A stretch of 64,000 bases of DNA, taken from assembly GCA_902462155.1 (NCBI GenBank), contig CABQAQ010000001.1, positions 62,001-126,000 of the forward strand, read 5' to 3'. This document shows, piece after piece, positions 10,161 to 18,578 of the stretch. Every line of letters begins with the position of its first letter. Position 1 is the first letter of the stretch. A model generated the notes under the pieces. That model was not told where the DNA came from. It saw nothing but the letters and a program-made list of their open reading frames with translations, and ran no database searches. The stretch is from an uncultured bacterium. GTDB taxonomy: Bacteria; Cyanobacteriota; Vampirovibrionia; Gastranaerophilales; Gastranaerophilaceae. Made by a program: the position numbers and the translations under genes.

Positions 10161-11515
10161 AATTAAATGCTATCGAAATTTTTAAATATTTACCAGCTGG
10201 AAAAAAAACAGAAAATGCAAATTGTAAAAAGTGTGGATTCCCAACTTGTATGGCTTTTGCTTTGAAGTTAGCTTCATTTCAAGTCGATACTTCTAAATGT
10301 AAATTTATTCCTTCTGAACTTTTAGATATAATTTCTGAACTTTCTAAAAAACAGCAAAAAGAAATTTCTTTAAATGATTCTATTAAAATCGGTAATGAAA
10401 CTGTTATGTTTCGTCATGAGAAAACTTTTGTTAATAAACCTCCGATAGCAATTTCTTTGTATGCTTCAGATTTGAATTTTAGTAATAAACTTACAGATAT
10501 TTTTAATTATAAATTTGAAAGAGTTGGTGATTCCTTTAAAATTGATGTTATTTATCTTATTGATGATTTAACAGAAAATCAAAATTTTAGTCAAGATATT
10601 TTAATTGATTGTATTAATAAAATTCTTTTACATAATTTTGTCTTGATTCTTAATACTCAGAATAAGGATATTATTTTAAAATATAAAGATTCTAATATTA
10701 TTTTTGATACAGATCAATTTGATATTTTTTCTGATCTTCAAGAAAATAAAAATATATTTAAAAATAAACCTATGATTATTAGTGCGGATTCTTTAAAACA
10801 GCTTGATTCTAAGGTTAGTTGTTATAAAAATTTATTTCAAGATAATTTAATTCTTAATTATATTTTAGATAATAAATCTGTTTATAAAATAGTTGAAGAC
10901 TTGACTTATTTAAGAAGATTAGCGATTCTTAAAAGATATGAAAATTTTGCATTTCCAGTTATGACTCATATAAAATCATTTGACCTTAAAAAAATTAATG
11001 TTTTAGCATCTTTATTAATATGTAGGTATTCTAATTTAATTATTCTTGATGTTTTTGATAAATCTTTACTTTCAGCTTTATTTACTTTAATTCAAACTAT
11101 TTATACGGATCCTCAAAAACCGTTACAAGTAGAATCTAAGGTCTATGAGATAAATGAACCGGATGAAAATTCTTTAATTGTTATGACTACAAACTTTGCA
11201 TTGACTTATTTTGCTGTTTCTAATGAGTTGGAGTCGATTAGTGATTCTTCTTTTTATCTTGTTATTACACCTTCAGACGGTATGAGTGTTTTAACAGCTT
11301 GGTCCGCTGAAAAGTTTACTTCTGAGATGGTTGCAAAAATGATAAATGAATCTGAAAAACTTCAAGCTAATAAACGAAAAGAACTTCTTTTACCGGGCTT
11401 ATTAGATCATATTAAAGAAGATATAGCAGATTTATTACCGGATTGGAACATTATAGTTGGCCCTATTGAAGCATATAAATTACCAGAATTTTTGAATTCT
11501 AGAAAAAATAAATAA
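10157..11515 (+). CDS. acsC: Corrinoid iron-sulfur protein large subunit-like (AcsC/CdhE family)
   Basis: A 452 aa protein of the corrinoid iron-sulfur protein large-subunit family. The N-terminal [4Fe-4S] domain keeps all four cysteines (C23, C26, C31 and C48, in CKKCGFPTC...C). Next comes the family motif GNETVMFRHEKTFVNK and a TIM-barrel region. The C-terminal corrinoid-binding domain has TNFALTYFAVSNELES, then DGMSVLTAWSAEKFTSEM and LPDWNIIVGPIEAYKLPEFL. Nothing essential looks lost. It overlaps acsD by 4 bases and is followed by a strong bidirectional terminator, so the unit kinase-acsD-acsC appears complete. In acetogens this subunit shuttles a methyl group on cobalt. Without the partner enzymes nearby, a methyl-transfer or sensing role tied to the kinase is speculation. 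Confidence 0.88.
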   Translation: MKLNAIEIFKYLPAGKKTENANCKKCGFPTCMAFALKLASFQVDTSKCKFIPSELLDIISELSKKQQKEISLNDSIKIGNETVMFRHEKTFVNKPPIAISLYASDLNFSNKLTDIFNYKFERVGDSFKIDVIYLIDDLTENQNFSQDILIDCINKILLHNFVLILNTQNKDIILKYKDSNIIFDTDQFDIFSDLQENKNIFKNKPMIISADSLKQLDSKVSCYKNLFQDNLILNYILDNKSVYKIVEDLTYLRRLAILKRYENFAFPVMTHIKSFDLKKINVLASLLICRYSNLIILDVFDKSLLSALFTLIQTIYTDPQKPLQVESKVYEINEPDENSLIVMTTNFALTYFAVSNELESISDSSFYLVITPSDGMSVLTAWSAEKFTSEMVAKMINESEKLQANKRKELLLPGLLDHIKEDIADLLPDWNIIVGPIEAYKLPEFLNSRKNK

Positions 11516-11570
11516 AAAAACAAACAGACTTTAATTAATATTTAAGTATTAGTTGTCTGTTTGCTTTTTT
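11514..11570. terminator. Bidirectional terminator between the acsC-like and dnaJ-like genes
   Basis: The arms CAAACAGAC (11521-11529) and GTCTGTTTG (11555-11563) pair perfectly. The hairpin has an A-run on its left and a T-run on its right, so it can end transcription from both convergent genes. Confidence 0.85.
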
Positions 11571-11580
11571 GGTTGTACTT

Positions 11581-12654
11581 TTATTTTTCTAGATCAAATA
11601 ACTTTTTATATAATTCTTCTTGTTCTTTTGTGATAGTTTCAGGTAGATCTATTTTTATTTTTATATTTAAATTGCCAAAAGTTTTATCTTTCTTTGGTAA
11701 TCCAAGATTTTTTAATCTTAAGATTTTTCCACTTCCGGTTTTGGGTGGAATTTTTATAGAAATATTTCCGTGTGGAGTTTCTATCTCTTTTTTTGTACCC
11801 ATTACTGCTTCAGGTGGTGTAATAGATATTTCCTTTGTTAAATTAACTCCATTAATTTCATATTCCTTATCTTTAAATTTTATTGTTAAATATAAATCAC
11901 CTTTTTTAGTGCTTCCTTCTAAACTCTTCCCTTCGCCTGATAATCTTATCTTTTGATTTTCTTTTACCTCTTTTGGAAGTTTTACATTTAATATTTTTGG
12001 AGTTGTTACTATCCCTGTACCTCCACAGATATAGCACATAGGATTTGAACCATTACAATTTGTACACTTTTCTATGTTACTAACTTTTATTTTTATTGGC
12101 TTTTCACTCATTAAATCATTTACATTAACATAAATATCCTGATTAAGATCGAGATTTATAACTTTTTTGCTACTTGTATTAGAACGTTTATCCGCTCTAT
12201 TCGTATACATATTTTGATTATTTACCGAAGAAAAGATATCTTCATAACTTGTACCGGATCTTCTTGTTGACTCACTACTACTAAATCCCATGTTCCCAAA
12301 TATGGTTTTAAAGAAATCACTAAAACCACCCAGATCTTCAAAATTGCTATAACTTGAAGAATTTCCATTTCCTGTTTGGTTAAAGTTGAAGTTATAATTT
12401 TCCCAACCTGGTGGTGGGGTGAAGTTACCTCCATTTTGCCAATTCGCTCCAAGACTATCATATCTTTCTCTTTTTTCTTTATCTGAAAGTACTTCATAAG
12501 CTTCGTTTATATCTTTAAACTTTTCTGATGCTTGGGCTGACTTGTCAACATCCGGATGATATTTTTTTGCAAGTTTTCTGTAGGCTGATTTTATCTGACT
12601 TGCTGTTGCTTTCTTATCTACACCTAGTATCTCATAATAATCTTTATATTCCAT
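11581..12654 (-). CDS. DnaJ-type co-chaperone with a reduced zinc finger
   Basis: A 357 aa Hsp40 protein that would stimulate DnaK. The J domain is at residues 5-67 with the HPD motif at 33-35. A G/N/S/F-rich linker runs from about 70 to 155. Client-binding beta domains follow, for example [20 protein letters not shown]. Unlike standard DnaJ, which has four CxxCxGxG motifs and two zinc sites, only two such motifs are present (C197/C200 and C207/C210), enough for one zinc site. It is therefore intermediate between DnaJ and CbpA types. It is probably an additional Hsp40, not the main DnaJ. It is a single gene, convergent with acsC and divergent from the glycosidase gene. Confidence 0.9.
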   Translation of the reverse strand: MEYKDYYEILGVDKKATASQIKSAYRKLAKKYHPDVDKSAQASEKFKDINEAYEVLSDKEKRERYDSLGANWQNGGNFTPPPGWENYNFNFNQTGNGNSSSYSNFEDLGGFSDFFKTIFGNMGFSSSESTRRSGTSYEDIFSSVNNQNMYTNRADKRSNTSSKKVINLDLNQDIYVNVNDLMSEKPIKIKVSNIEKCTNCNGSNPMCYICGGTGIVTTPKILNVKLPKEVKENQKIRLSGEGKSLEGSTKKGDLYLTIKFKDKEYEINGVNLTKEISITPPEAVMGTKKEIETPHGNISIKIPPKTGSGKILRLKNLGLPKKDKTFGNLNIKIKIDLPETITKEQEELYKKLFDLEK

Positions 12655-12794
12655 TTTTTTATAATCCTTTTATTATTTTATATATTATATATATTAATAT
12701 ATTTATTTAATTTTTCTCTATTTTTTAATTATTTCTTAATTAATTACTTACTTGAGGGGTATTAAAATTTTTTTTCTTATTGTAATATAAAAAA

Positions 12795-14639
12795 ATGAAA
12801 AAAATATTAATCTGTTTTATATTAATTTTAATTATTTTCTTGAACATTACGTCTAGTTGTGTAAAAGCTCAGGATTCTTTTGAGATGATTCTGGCTAAAT
12901 TTTATAAAGATCATCCAAATATATATAAAGAATCTATTATGAAAATTAATAATATTGATCCGAACTTGGCTAAATCTAATAATTCTTTTCCAGGCTTAAG
13001 AGGGCCAAACCAGTTAATGATATATACACCAAAGTTTGGGTCTAGAACCGGTACTAATGAGTTCGGTACAGAAGCTACGGTTATTAATGGAGTTGTTACT
13101 CAAATTAATGGTGCCGATTCTATTATACCTGCTAATGGCTTTGTTATTAGTGGGCACGGGCGTGCTAAAAAATGGATAAATGATAATATTCAGGTTGGTA
13201 CAAATATACTTATTGATTATAAAAACCAAAATGTCTTGTCTTTCCTTACTCCTGAAAGTTTTGCTTTTCAAGCTAAATTTAAAATACAGGAAACTCAAAA
13301 TATTATGGATTTCTATTTCAAAAATTCTTCTTCATATAATTGTTGCGATTCAAAAATCTATATGAAAAGAGCCAAAAATTATCTGCAAAAAGGTGCTAAA
13401 AATTATAAAAACCTTCATAAATATTCTCGATATGCTATTGAGTGTGCCAATAAAGCTCTTGAAAATGCTATACCTTTTAAATTAGATGAATTTAAAGGTA
13501 TCTGGATTAGACCTGTTGAATCTTCTAGATCAGAAATATCTCAAACTTTAGATACTATTGAAAAATCAGGTATTGATAATGTCTTTCTTGAAACTTATTT
13601 TCACGGTAAAACTATTTATCCAAGTAATGTCTTAGCTAATTATGGAGTTATCAATCAACATCCTCAATTTACAGGTTTCGATCCCTTAGCTGTTTGGATA
13701 GATGAAGCTCATAAAAGAAATATTAAAATTCATATATGGTTTGAAACTTTCTATGTCGGAAATTCTAATCCTTTTGAAAATCCGTATTCTATATTATATA
13801 AATATCCTTCTTGGGCAAATCTTACAAAAGCTTTATACTCTTCTGATATCCCTGTTCCATCTTTATCTGAACATAATGGGTATTTTTTAGATCCAGCTAA
13901 TCCTGAAGTCCAAAAATTCTTATTGGCTATTATTAATGAACTTGTTTGTAAATACCATCCGGATGGCATTAATTTAGATTATATTCGTTATCCTCAATCT
14001 TGTGATCCTAAGTATGGAAATTATGTCAATTCTAATTGGGGGTATACTAAATTCGCTAGAGAAGATTTTAAAAATACATTTGATGTCGATCCTGTTGATA
14101 TTAAATATTCTGATCCTCTTTGGACTCAATGGGCTTTGTATCGACAAAATAAAGTATCTGATTTTGTTGCTAAAGTAAGTGCTATTACTAAACCTAATAA
14201 GGTATTTTTATCGGCTGTTATTTTTCCTGATAAGAAAAAATCTTTAGCCGTTAAAATGCAAGATTGGGCTACTTGGTCTTTCAGAGGCTATGTCGATGCT
14301 TATACTCCTTTATTACTTACTTGTAGTAAAGATACTGCTTCCTTGTTTATTAATGAAATTAAAGCTAATAGTCGACCTTGTATGAAAATCTTTCCAGGCA
14401 TTTTCGTCCCTTTTATGGATGGAAATTCAGATGATCTTTTGCGCATTATTCACGAAACCAGAGTCCTTAAATCTGACGGTGTTGTCTTATTTGATTTCGC
14501 TCATTTAAAACCTAAATATGTTTCTTCTTTAAATGTTAGTGCTTTTAATAAGTCAAATGTATTTCAAAATAAACAAATGAATGCTAATATTAATAAGTCC
14601 CAAAAAACAATAAATAAAAATTGTAAAGAAAAAAACTGA
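12795..14639 (+). CDS. Exported glycoside-hydrolase-like protein (GHL10/DUF187 type)
   Basis: A 614 aa protein with an N-terminal signal peptide (MKKILICFILILIIFLNITS, cleavage probably after VKA near residue 25). Residues about 70-160 form a beta domain (NEFGTEATVINGVV, IPANGFVISGHGRAKKWI) of the kind found with phosphodiester glycosidases. Residues about 235-580 are a TIM barrel of the GHL10 type: FKGIWIRPVESSRSEISQTL, HKRNIKIHIWFETFYVG and the active-site strand HPDGINLDYIRYP. It probably cleaves envelope or dietary polysaccharide outside the inner membrane; the substrate is unknown. A glycosyltransferase gene starts 22 bases downstream. Confidence 0.85.
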   Translation: MKKILICFILILIIFLNITSSCVKAQDSFEMILAKFYKDHPNIYKESIMKINNIDPNLAKSNNSFPGLRGPNQLMIYTPKFGSRTGTNEFGTEATVINGVVTQINGADSIIPANGFVISGHGRAKKWINDNIQVGTNILIDYKNQNVLSFLTPESFAFQAKFKIQETQNIMDFYFKNSSSYNCCDSKIYMKRAKNYLQKGAKNYKNLHKYSRYAIECANKALENAIPFKLDEFKGIWIRPVESSRSEISQTLDTIEKSGIDNVFLETYFHGKTIYPSNVLANYGVINQHPQFTGFDPLAVWIDEAHKRNIKIHIWFETFYVGNSNPFENPYSILYKYPSWANLTKALYSSDIPVPSLSEHNGYFLDPANPEVQKFLLAIINELVCKYHPDGINLDYIRYPQSCDPKYGNYVNSNWGYTKFAREDFKNTFDVDPVDIKYSDPLWTQWALYRQNKVSDFVAKVSAITKPNKVFLSAVIFPDKKKSLAVKMQDWATWSFRGYVDAYTPLLLTCSKDTASLFINEIKANSRPCMKIFPGIFVPFMDGNSDDLLRIIHETRVLKSDGVVLFDFAHLKPKYVSSLNVSAFNKSNVFQNKQMNANINKSQKTINKNCKEKN

Positions 14640-14661
14640 TTCTTTCATAGGATATATTTTT

Positions 14662-15645
14662 ATGCTATCTAACTTATTTCAATTTCAACAAACTAAATAT
14701 AGAACTTTTATTAAATTCTTTAATATTAAAATTAATTTAAAAAATAAAGTAGATAAATCTAATTTTGATATTAAAGAATATATTGAGGAAAATTATAAAG
14801 ATAAATATATTGATCAATCTTTTTATGATAATTTGATCCGGAATTTTTCGGATTTTGGTCTTAATAATCAGCATAGAGATAAAAAAGTTATCGTTTCTCT
14901 TACTTCTTTTCCTGAAAGAATTAACGAACTTAAATATACTATCTTTTCTCTTCTTAACCAATCTTTTAAACCGGATAAAATCTTACTCTGGTTATCTTAT
15001 GATGAATTCCCTGCCTTAGAACGTGATCTCCCTCAAGAACTCCTTAACTTTAAATCAAATGGCCTTGAAATACGCTTTTGTCAAAATTTGAAATCTTATA
15101 AAAAACTTATATTCTCTTTGAAAGAGTTCTCTGATGATATTATTGTTACTGCTGATGATGATATTTTCTATGATTATAATTGGCTTAAACTTTTATATGA
15201 CTCTTATCTTCAAGATAAACTATCTATTTCTTGTCATTCTGCTAAAGAAATAAGGTCTTTTTTAGGCTTTATTTTCCCTTATGAAACTTGGAAAAAACAA
15301 GATTCTTTTTCAAAACCTCAATTTAAAAATATTCAACTTGGTTTTGGTGGAGTTTTATATCCACCTCATTCTTTACATCCTTCTGTTTTTGATATTGACT
15401 TATTTCAAAATCTTGCTCCTTATGGGGATGATATTTGGTTCTGGGCTATGGCTCTACTTAATAATACTAAAATTAAAGTAGTTCCAAATTATATTAAATA
15501 TCCTTTATATGTAAATATTTTCCGTGAACTCGGTTTCAATAATCAAATTACTCTTTTCCGAAATTTTAACAAAACTAATGGAAATGATAAGCAAATGAAA
15601 AAAATTGTTAAATATTTTAATTTAGGCAAAAAACTATATGAATAA
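14662..15645 (+). CDS. Glycosyltransferase-like protein (GT-A fold)
   Basis: A 327 aa protein. The core begins at residue 76 with VIVSLTSFPERINEL and continues TIFSLLNQSFKPDKILLWLS, the pattern of a GT-A nucleotide-sugar-binding domain. The metal-binding acidic motif is TADDDIFYD (about 163-171). GDDIWFWAMAL near the C terminus resembles an acceptor-side acidic motif. No membrane segment is visible, so it is probably cytoplasmic and acts on an envelope glycan. It lies between the exported glycosidase and a cysteine-cluster protein in one plus-strand run, with an AGGA-type ribosome site before the ATG. Donor and acceptor cannot be predicted. Confidence 0.8.
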   Translation: MLSNLFQFQQTKYRTFIKFFNIKINLKNKVDKSNFDIKEYIEENYKDKYIDQSFYDNLIRNFSDFGLNNQHRDKKVIVSLTSFPERINELKYTIFSLLNQSFKPDKILLWLSYDEFPALERDLPQELLNFKSNGLEIRFCQNLKSYKKLIFSLKEFSDDIIVTADDDIFYDYNWLKLLYDSYLQDKLSISCHSAKEIRSFLGFIFPYETWKKQDSFSKPQFKNIQLGFGGVLYPPHSLHPSVFDIDLFQNLAPYGDDIWFWAMALLNNTKIKVVPNYIKYPLYVNIFRELGFNNQITLFRNFNKTNGNDKQMKKIVKYFNLGKKLYE

Positions 15646-16204
15646 TAATAGTTTTATTGATAATAGACCTCAAGAGTTATGTAAGATGTGTGGATTATGT
15701 TGTAGGCTTGTTACTGCCTCCGAATCCTATGATCAACTTCTTATTGATTCTGCTAATGGAGTTCAGGATGCTATTGATTTCTTGAACATTTTTATCCCTT
15801 ATTCTTCTACTTCTGATGCCAGATTGATTAATGATCAACACGTTAATAATATTTTAAATACCTTCCCTTTAGAAGAACGATCTAATGTCATTTTTTATCA
15901 TTGTCGATTTTTACTTGATGATAATAAATGCTCTATATATCAAAATAGACCTTTATTATGCCGTAGATGCCCTGCTTCCCCTTGGGTTGTTATGCCTCCA
16001 AACTGTGGCTTCTTACCATATCTACAAGAAAAAAGGTATGAAATTATTAATTATATTAAAAAAGTAAAACTTACTCTCTTGACTTGTGAATCATTCCCAG
16101 ATGATTATTTTTTAACTTCTCGTAATATTACTATTAAACAACTTAAAGATCAACTATTGGATAAAATTACTCCTTTCCTTAAATATGGTGCTCAGGATTG
16201 GTGA
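15638..16204 (+). CDS. YkgJ-family cysteine cluster protein
   Basis: A 188 aa protein of the widespread YkgJ/Fli B-like cysteine cluster group, which probably binds zinc or an iron-sulfur cluster. The cysteines are arranged as CKMCGLCC (15, 18, 21, 22), then CRFLLDDNKCSIYQNRP and LCRRCP. The gene overlaps the glycosyltransferase gene by 8 bases, indicating translational coupling. The family has no settled general function, so none is assigned. It ends 7 bases from the convergent gene at 16212. Confidence 0.85.
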   Translation: MNNNSFIDNRPQELCKMCGLCCRLVTASESYDQLLIDSANGVQDAIDFLNIFIPYSSTSDARLINDQHVNNILNTFPLEERSNVIFYHCRFLLDDNKCSIYQNRPLLCRRCPASPWVVMPPNCGFLPYLQEKRYEIINYIKKVKLTLLTCESFPDDYFLTSRNITIKQLKDQLLDKITPFLKYGAQDW

Positions 16205-16211
16205 GCCCTTC

Positions 16212-16871
16212 TTAATCCGTTATATATTTCTCTCTATATTTGTATGCCTCAGTTATCTTCTTGGCTCTCTTTGAGTCTTTTGGGTATAGTTTTAAATATA
16301 ATAAATCCCCGCTCTTTAAATTTAAATTCGCTCCTTTTTCTACGTATGAAATGATAGAATTATTATACACACTATGTAAACCACTTTTTATTCTATTTTC
16401 ATTCTCTTCTTTTTTTATCATACCTTTTAGCAAATAATATCCTGCTGATATTCCTGGTATTGGTGATAAAAAACTTGCTGTAGTTGTACTTACACTCTCT
16501 ATTGTCTTTAGTTTTTCACCTTTTATATATCTCTCACTTTGGGCTATTAATGGATTGTCTAATCTCTCTATTTTATTACATTGTGATGGCTTTGTATATT
16601 CTTCTATTTTACAGATAAAGTATGCATCTGTCTTTGCTCTCTTTGCATCTCTTATTTCTATTACTTTACCTCTTATTATGCTATCTTTTTCAAATAATAT
16701 CCCATCATTGGTAAAATACTCATTCTCTGTTTTAAATTCTACTTTCTTATATGGCTCACTTCCACTAAAGTTTTTTAGTATTTTTACTTGAATCTTTTCT
16801 TCAAAAAATCCATAACTTTTTTCTACTGGAAAACTTAAAAATATTAATAATACTATTACTATTCTCTTCAT
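16212..16871 (-). CDS. Exported protein of unknown function
   Basis: A 219 aa protein with a signal peptide (MKRIVIVLLIFLSFPVEKSYG). I do not recognise the mature part. It is basic and mixed alpha/beta, with a possible short hydrophobic hairpin in the middle (TTTASFLSPIPGISAGYYLL), and ends in a Lys/Arg-rich stretch. An upstream TTG at 16898 is in frame but lies at the expected transcription start of the promoter at 16903-16931. The ATG at 16871, which places the signal peptide at the true N terminus, is therefore the better start. It is a single gene, convergent with the cysteine-cluster gene. Confidence 0.65.
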   Translation of the reverse strand: MKRIVIVLLIFLSFPVEKSYGFFEEKIQVKILKNFSGSEPYKKVEFKTENEYFTNDGILFEKDSIIRGKVIEIRDAKRAKTDAYFICKIEEYTKPSQCNKIERLDNPLIAQSERYIKGEKLKTIESVSTTTASFLSPIPGISAGYYLLKGMIKKEENENRIKSGLHSVYNNSIISYVEKGANLNLKSGDLLYLKLYPKDSKRAKKITEAYKYREKYITD

Positions 16872-16902
16872 TTTTATTTTATTTCTTTTAATATCCAATT
16901 GT

Positions 16903-16931
16903 ATTATATCATATATTTTTTTTAGTGTTAA
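16903..16931 (-). promoter_or_regulatory. Probable promoter of the exported unknown protein gene
   Basis: On the minus strand: TTAACA, a 17-base spacer, and TATAAT with an extended TGA just before it (TGATATAAT). The expected start point is about 16896, some 25 bases before the ATG at 16871. Confidence 0.6.
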
Positions 16932-16964
16932 AATTATTACATACTTATTTTTATAGGGGTGGCT

Positions 16965-17966
16965 ATGGCTAATATTTTATTTGTTATTGATTCTTTAGAA
17001 CTTAAGTACTTTGAATTTAATGATCTCGTTACTAATTTTTGGATTATTAAATCTCTATTACTTCGAAATCATAAACTTTTTATTACTACTATTCATAATT
17101 TAGCTTTAATTAATAATCAACCTTTTGCTAATTGTTTTTCTGCACAAGTCTGTGATACTAATGTTAGAAATCAAGATTTAGTTTATGATAAAAATCCTGA
17201 GTTAGTTCTTCTTGATGATTTCGATTTGATCTTCTTTAGACCGGATCCGCCTGTAGATTCTAATTATATTAATGCTACTTATATTTTTGATTTTGTTAAT
17301 AGAGATAAAGTTAAAATTATTAATGACCCTAAATCTATTCGAAATTTTAATGAAAAACTTCATACTTCCCTTTTTCCAGATTTTACTCCTTTAAGTATTG
17401 TTTCCTCTTCTAAATCTTTGATTAAAAACTTTGTTAGTCAACATTCAATCTGCGTTCTTAAACCTCTTAATTTGTGTTTTGGTAGTGGCGTATTCTTTCT
17501 GAAAAATGATGACCCTAATTTAAATACTATTATCTCTTCTGCTACTCAAGATGGTACTAAATCCGTTATTGTTCAAAAATATGTACAAAGTCCTATTAAA
17601 GGAGATATAAGAGTTTTACTTCTGGGGGATAATGTCTTACCTTATGCTCTTAATAAACTACCTCTTGTTAATGATTTTAAATTCTCTGTTCACAATGATT
17701 CTTATTTGAAAAAAGTTTCACTTTCTCAAGATACACTTTTTATGGCTCAATCTATTGCTAAAAAGTTGAATCAACTCGATTTGCCTCTTGTTGGGTTAGA
17801 TATTATTGATAATAATGTTATTGAAATTAATATTACCAGCCCTTGCTATTTTATTCGGGAAATTAATAATCTCTTCAATATGAATTTAGAAAACTTATTA
17901 GCAGACTTCTTTGAAAATTATTTACATAAAAATAATTCTCAATATAACTCTGTTCACTATATTTAA
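16965..17966 (+). CDS. gshB: Glutathione synthetase (ATP-grasp)
   Basis: The enzyme joins gamma-glutamylcysteine and glycine with ATP. The bacterial GshB signature is present: DLIFFRPDPPVDSNYINATY, IINDPKSIRNFNEKLHTSLF, then the ATP-grasp core (CVLKPLNLCFGSGVFFL, VQKYVQSPIKGDIRVLLLGD) and the metal-binding end VIEINITSPCY. The usual glycine-rich loop reads FGSG. A GTG at 16959 could also start the frame, but the ATG at 16965 has an AGGGG ribosome site at the right distance, so I use it (333 aa). No gshA is nearby. A glyoxalase gene about 7 kb away is a possible glutathione user. Confidence 0.88.
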   Translation: MANILFVIDSLELKYFEFNDLVTNFWIIKSLLLRNHKLFITTIHNLALINNQPFANCFSAQVCDTNVRNQDLVYDKNPELVLLDDFDLIFFRPDPPVDSNYINATYIFDFVNRDKVKIINDPKSIRNFNEKLHTSLFPDFTPLSIVSSSKSLIKNFVSQHSICVLKPLNLCFGSGVFFLKNDDPNLNTIISSATQDGTKSVIVQKYVQSPIKGDIRVLLLGDNVLPYALNKLPLVNDFKFSVHNDSYLKKVSLSQDTLFMAQSIAKKLNQLDLPLVGLDIIDNNVIEINITSPCYFIREINNLFNMNLENLLADFFENYLHKNNSQYNSVHYI

Positions 17967-17990
17967 TTTTATTTTTATTTCTCAATACTT

Positions 17991-18578
17991 TTATAGTAAT
18001 CCCTTGGTCGAAGGAATATCGTCTACTATTCTATTATCTTTTTCACAAGCTTCTCTTAAAGCTCTTCCAAATGATTTAAATATACTCTCTATTATATGAT
18101 GTGGATCTTTACCATATAAATTCTTTATATGAATTGTTGCTAAAATCCCTTGGGCTAAACTATTAAAAAAATGTTCTACCAGAATTGTTTCAAATCCTTC
18201 GGTCTTCTCTTCTTTTATATTCTCTATATCTGTTTTACTGTATATTCTTCCGGATAAATCTATTACACTTAACGTTAGTGACTCATCCATTGGCACAAAT
18301 CGTTCTCCGTATCTTTTGATTCCTCTCTTTTCTCCTAAGGCCTCTTTTATTGCATTACCTAATGTAATTGCTGTATCTTCTACTATATGATGTTTATTCG
18401 TATCTAATGATTTTACTCCTATTTCCATGTCTATTTTGCTATTTGAGGATAACTGTTCTAGCATATGGTCAAAAAATTTTATCCCAGTATCTATTTTGTA
18501 TTTGCCATTACCATCTATATTTACCTTTATCTCTATTTCTGTTTCTTTTGTTGCTCTTTTTTTGTTACTTATTCTCAA
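17991..18578 (-). CDS. hisB: Imidazoleglycerol-phosphate dehydratase
   Basis: The sixth step of histidine synthesis. The 195 aa protein has the metal-binding His motifs typical of the family: FDHMLEQ, HHIVEDTAI and, in the second half, VEHFFNSLAQG and KDPHHIIESIFKSFGRAL. It is the monofunctional (non-phosphatase) form. Its start overlaps the end of the HisC-HAD fusion gene by 14 bases, so the two are translated from one minus-strand message. Confidence 0.97.
   Translation of the reverse strand: MRISNKKRATKETEIEIKVNIDGNGKYKIDTGIKFFDHMLEQLSSNSKIDMEIGVKSLDTNKHHIVEDTAITLGNAIKEALGEKRGIKRYGERFVPMDESLTLSVIDLSGRIYSKTDIENIKEEKTEGFETILVEHFFNSLAQGILATIHIKNLYGKDPHHIIESIFKSFGRALREACEKDNRIVDDIPSTKGLL

Noticed and set aside
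16872..16898. TTG start at 16898 for the exported unknown protein
   Set aside because: A good extended -10 promoter puts the transcript start at about 16896, and the ATG at 16871 places the signal peptide at the N terminus.
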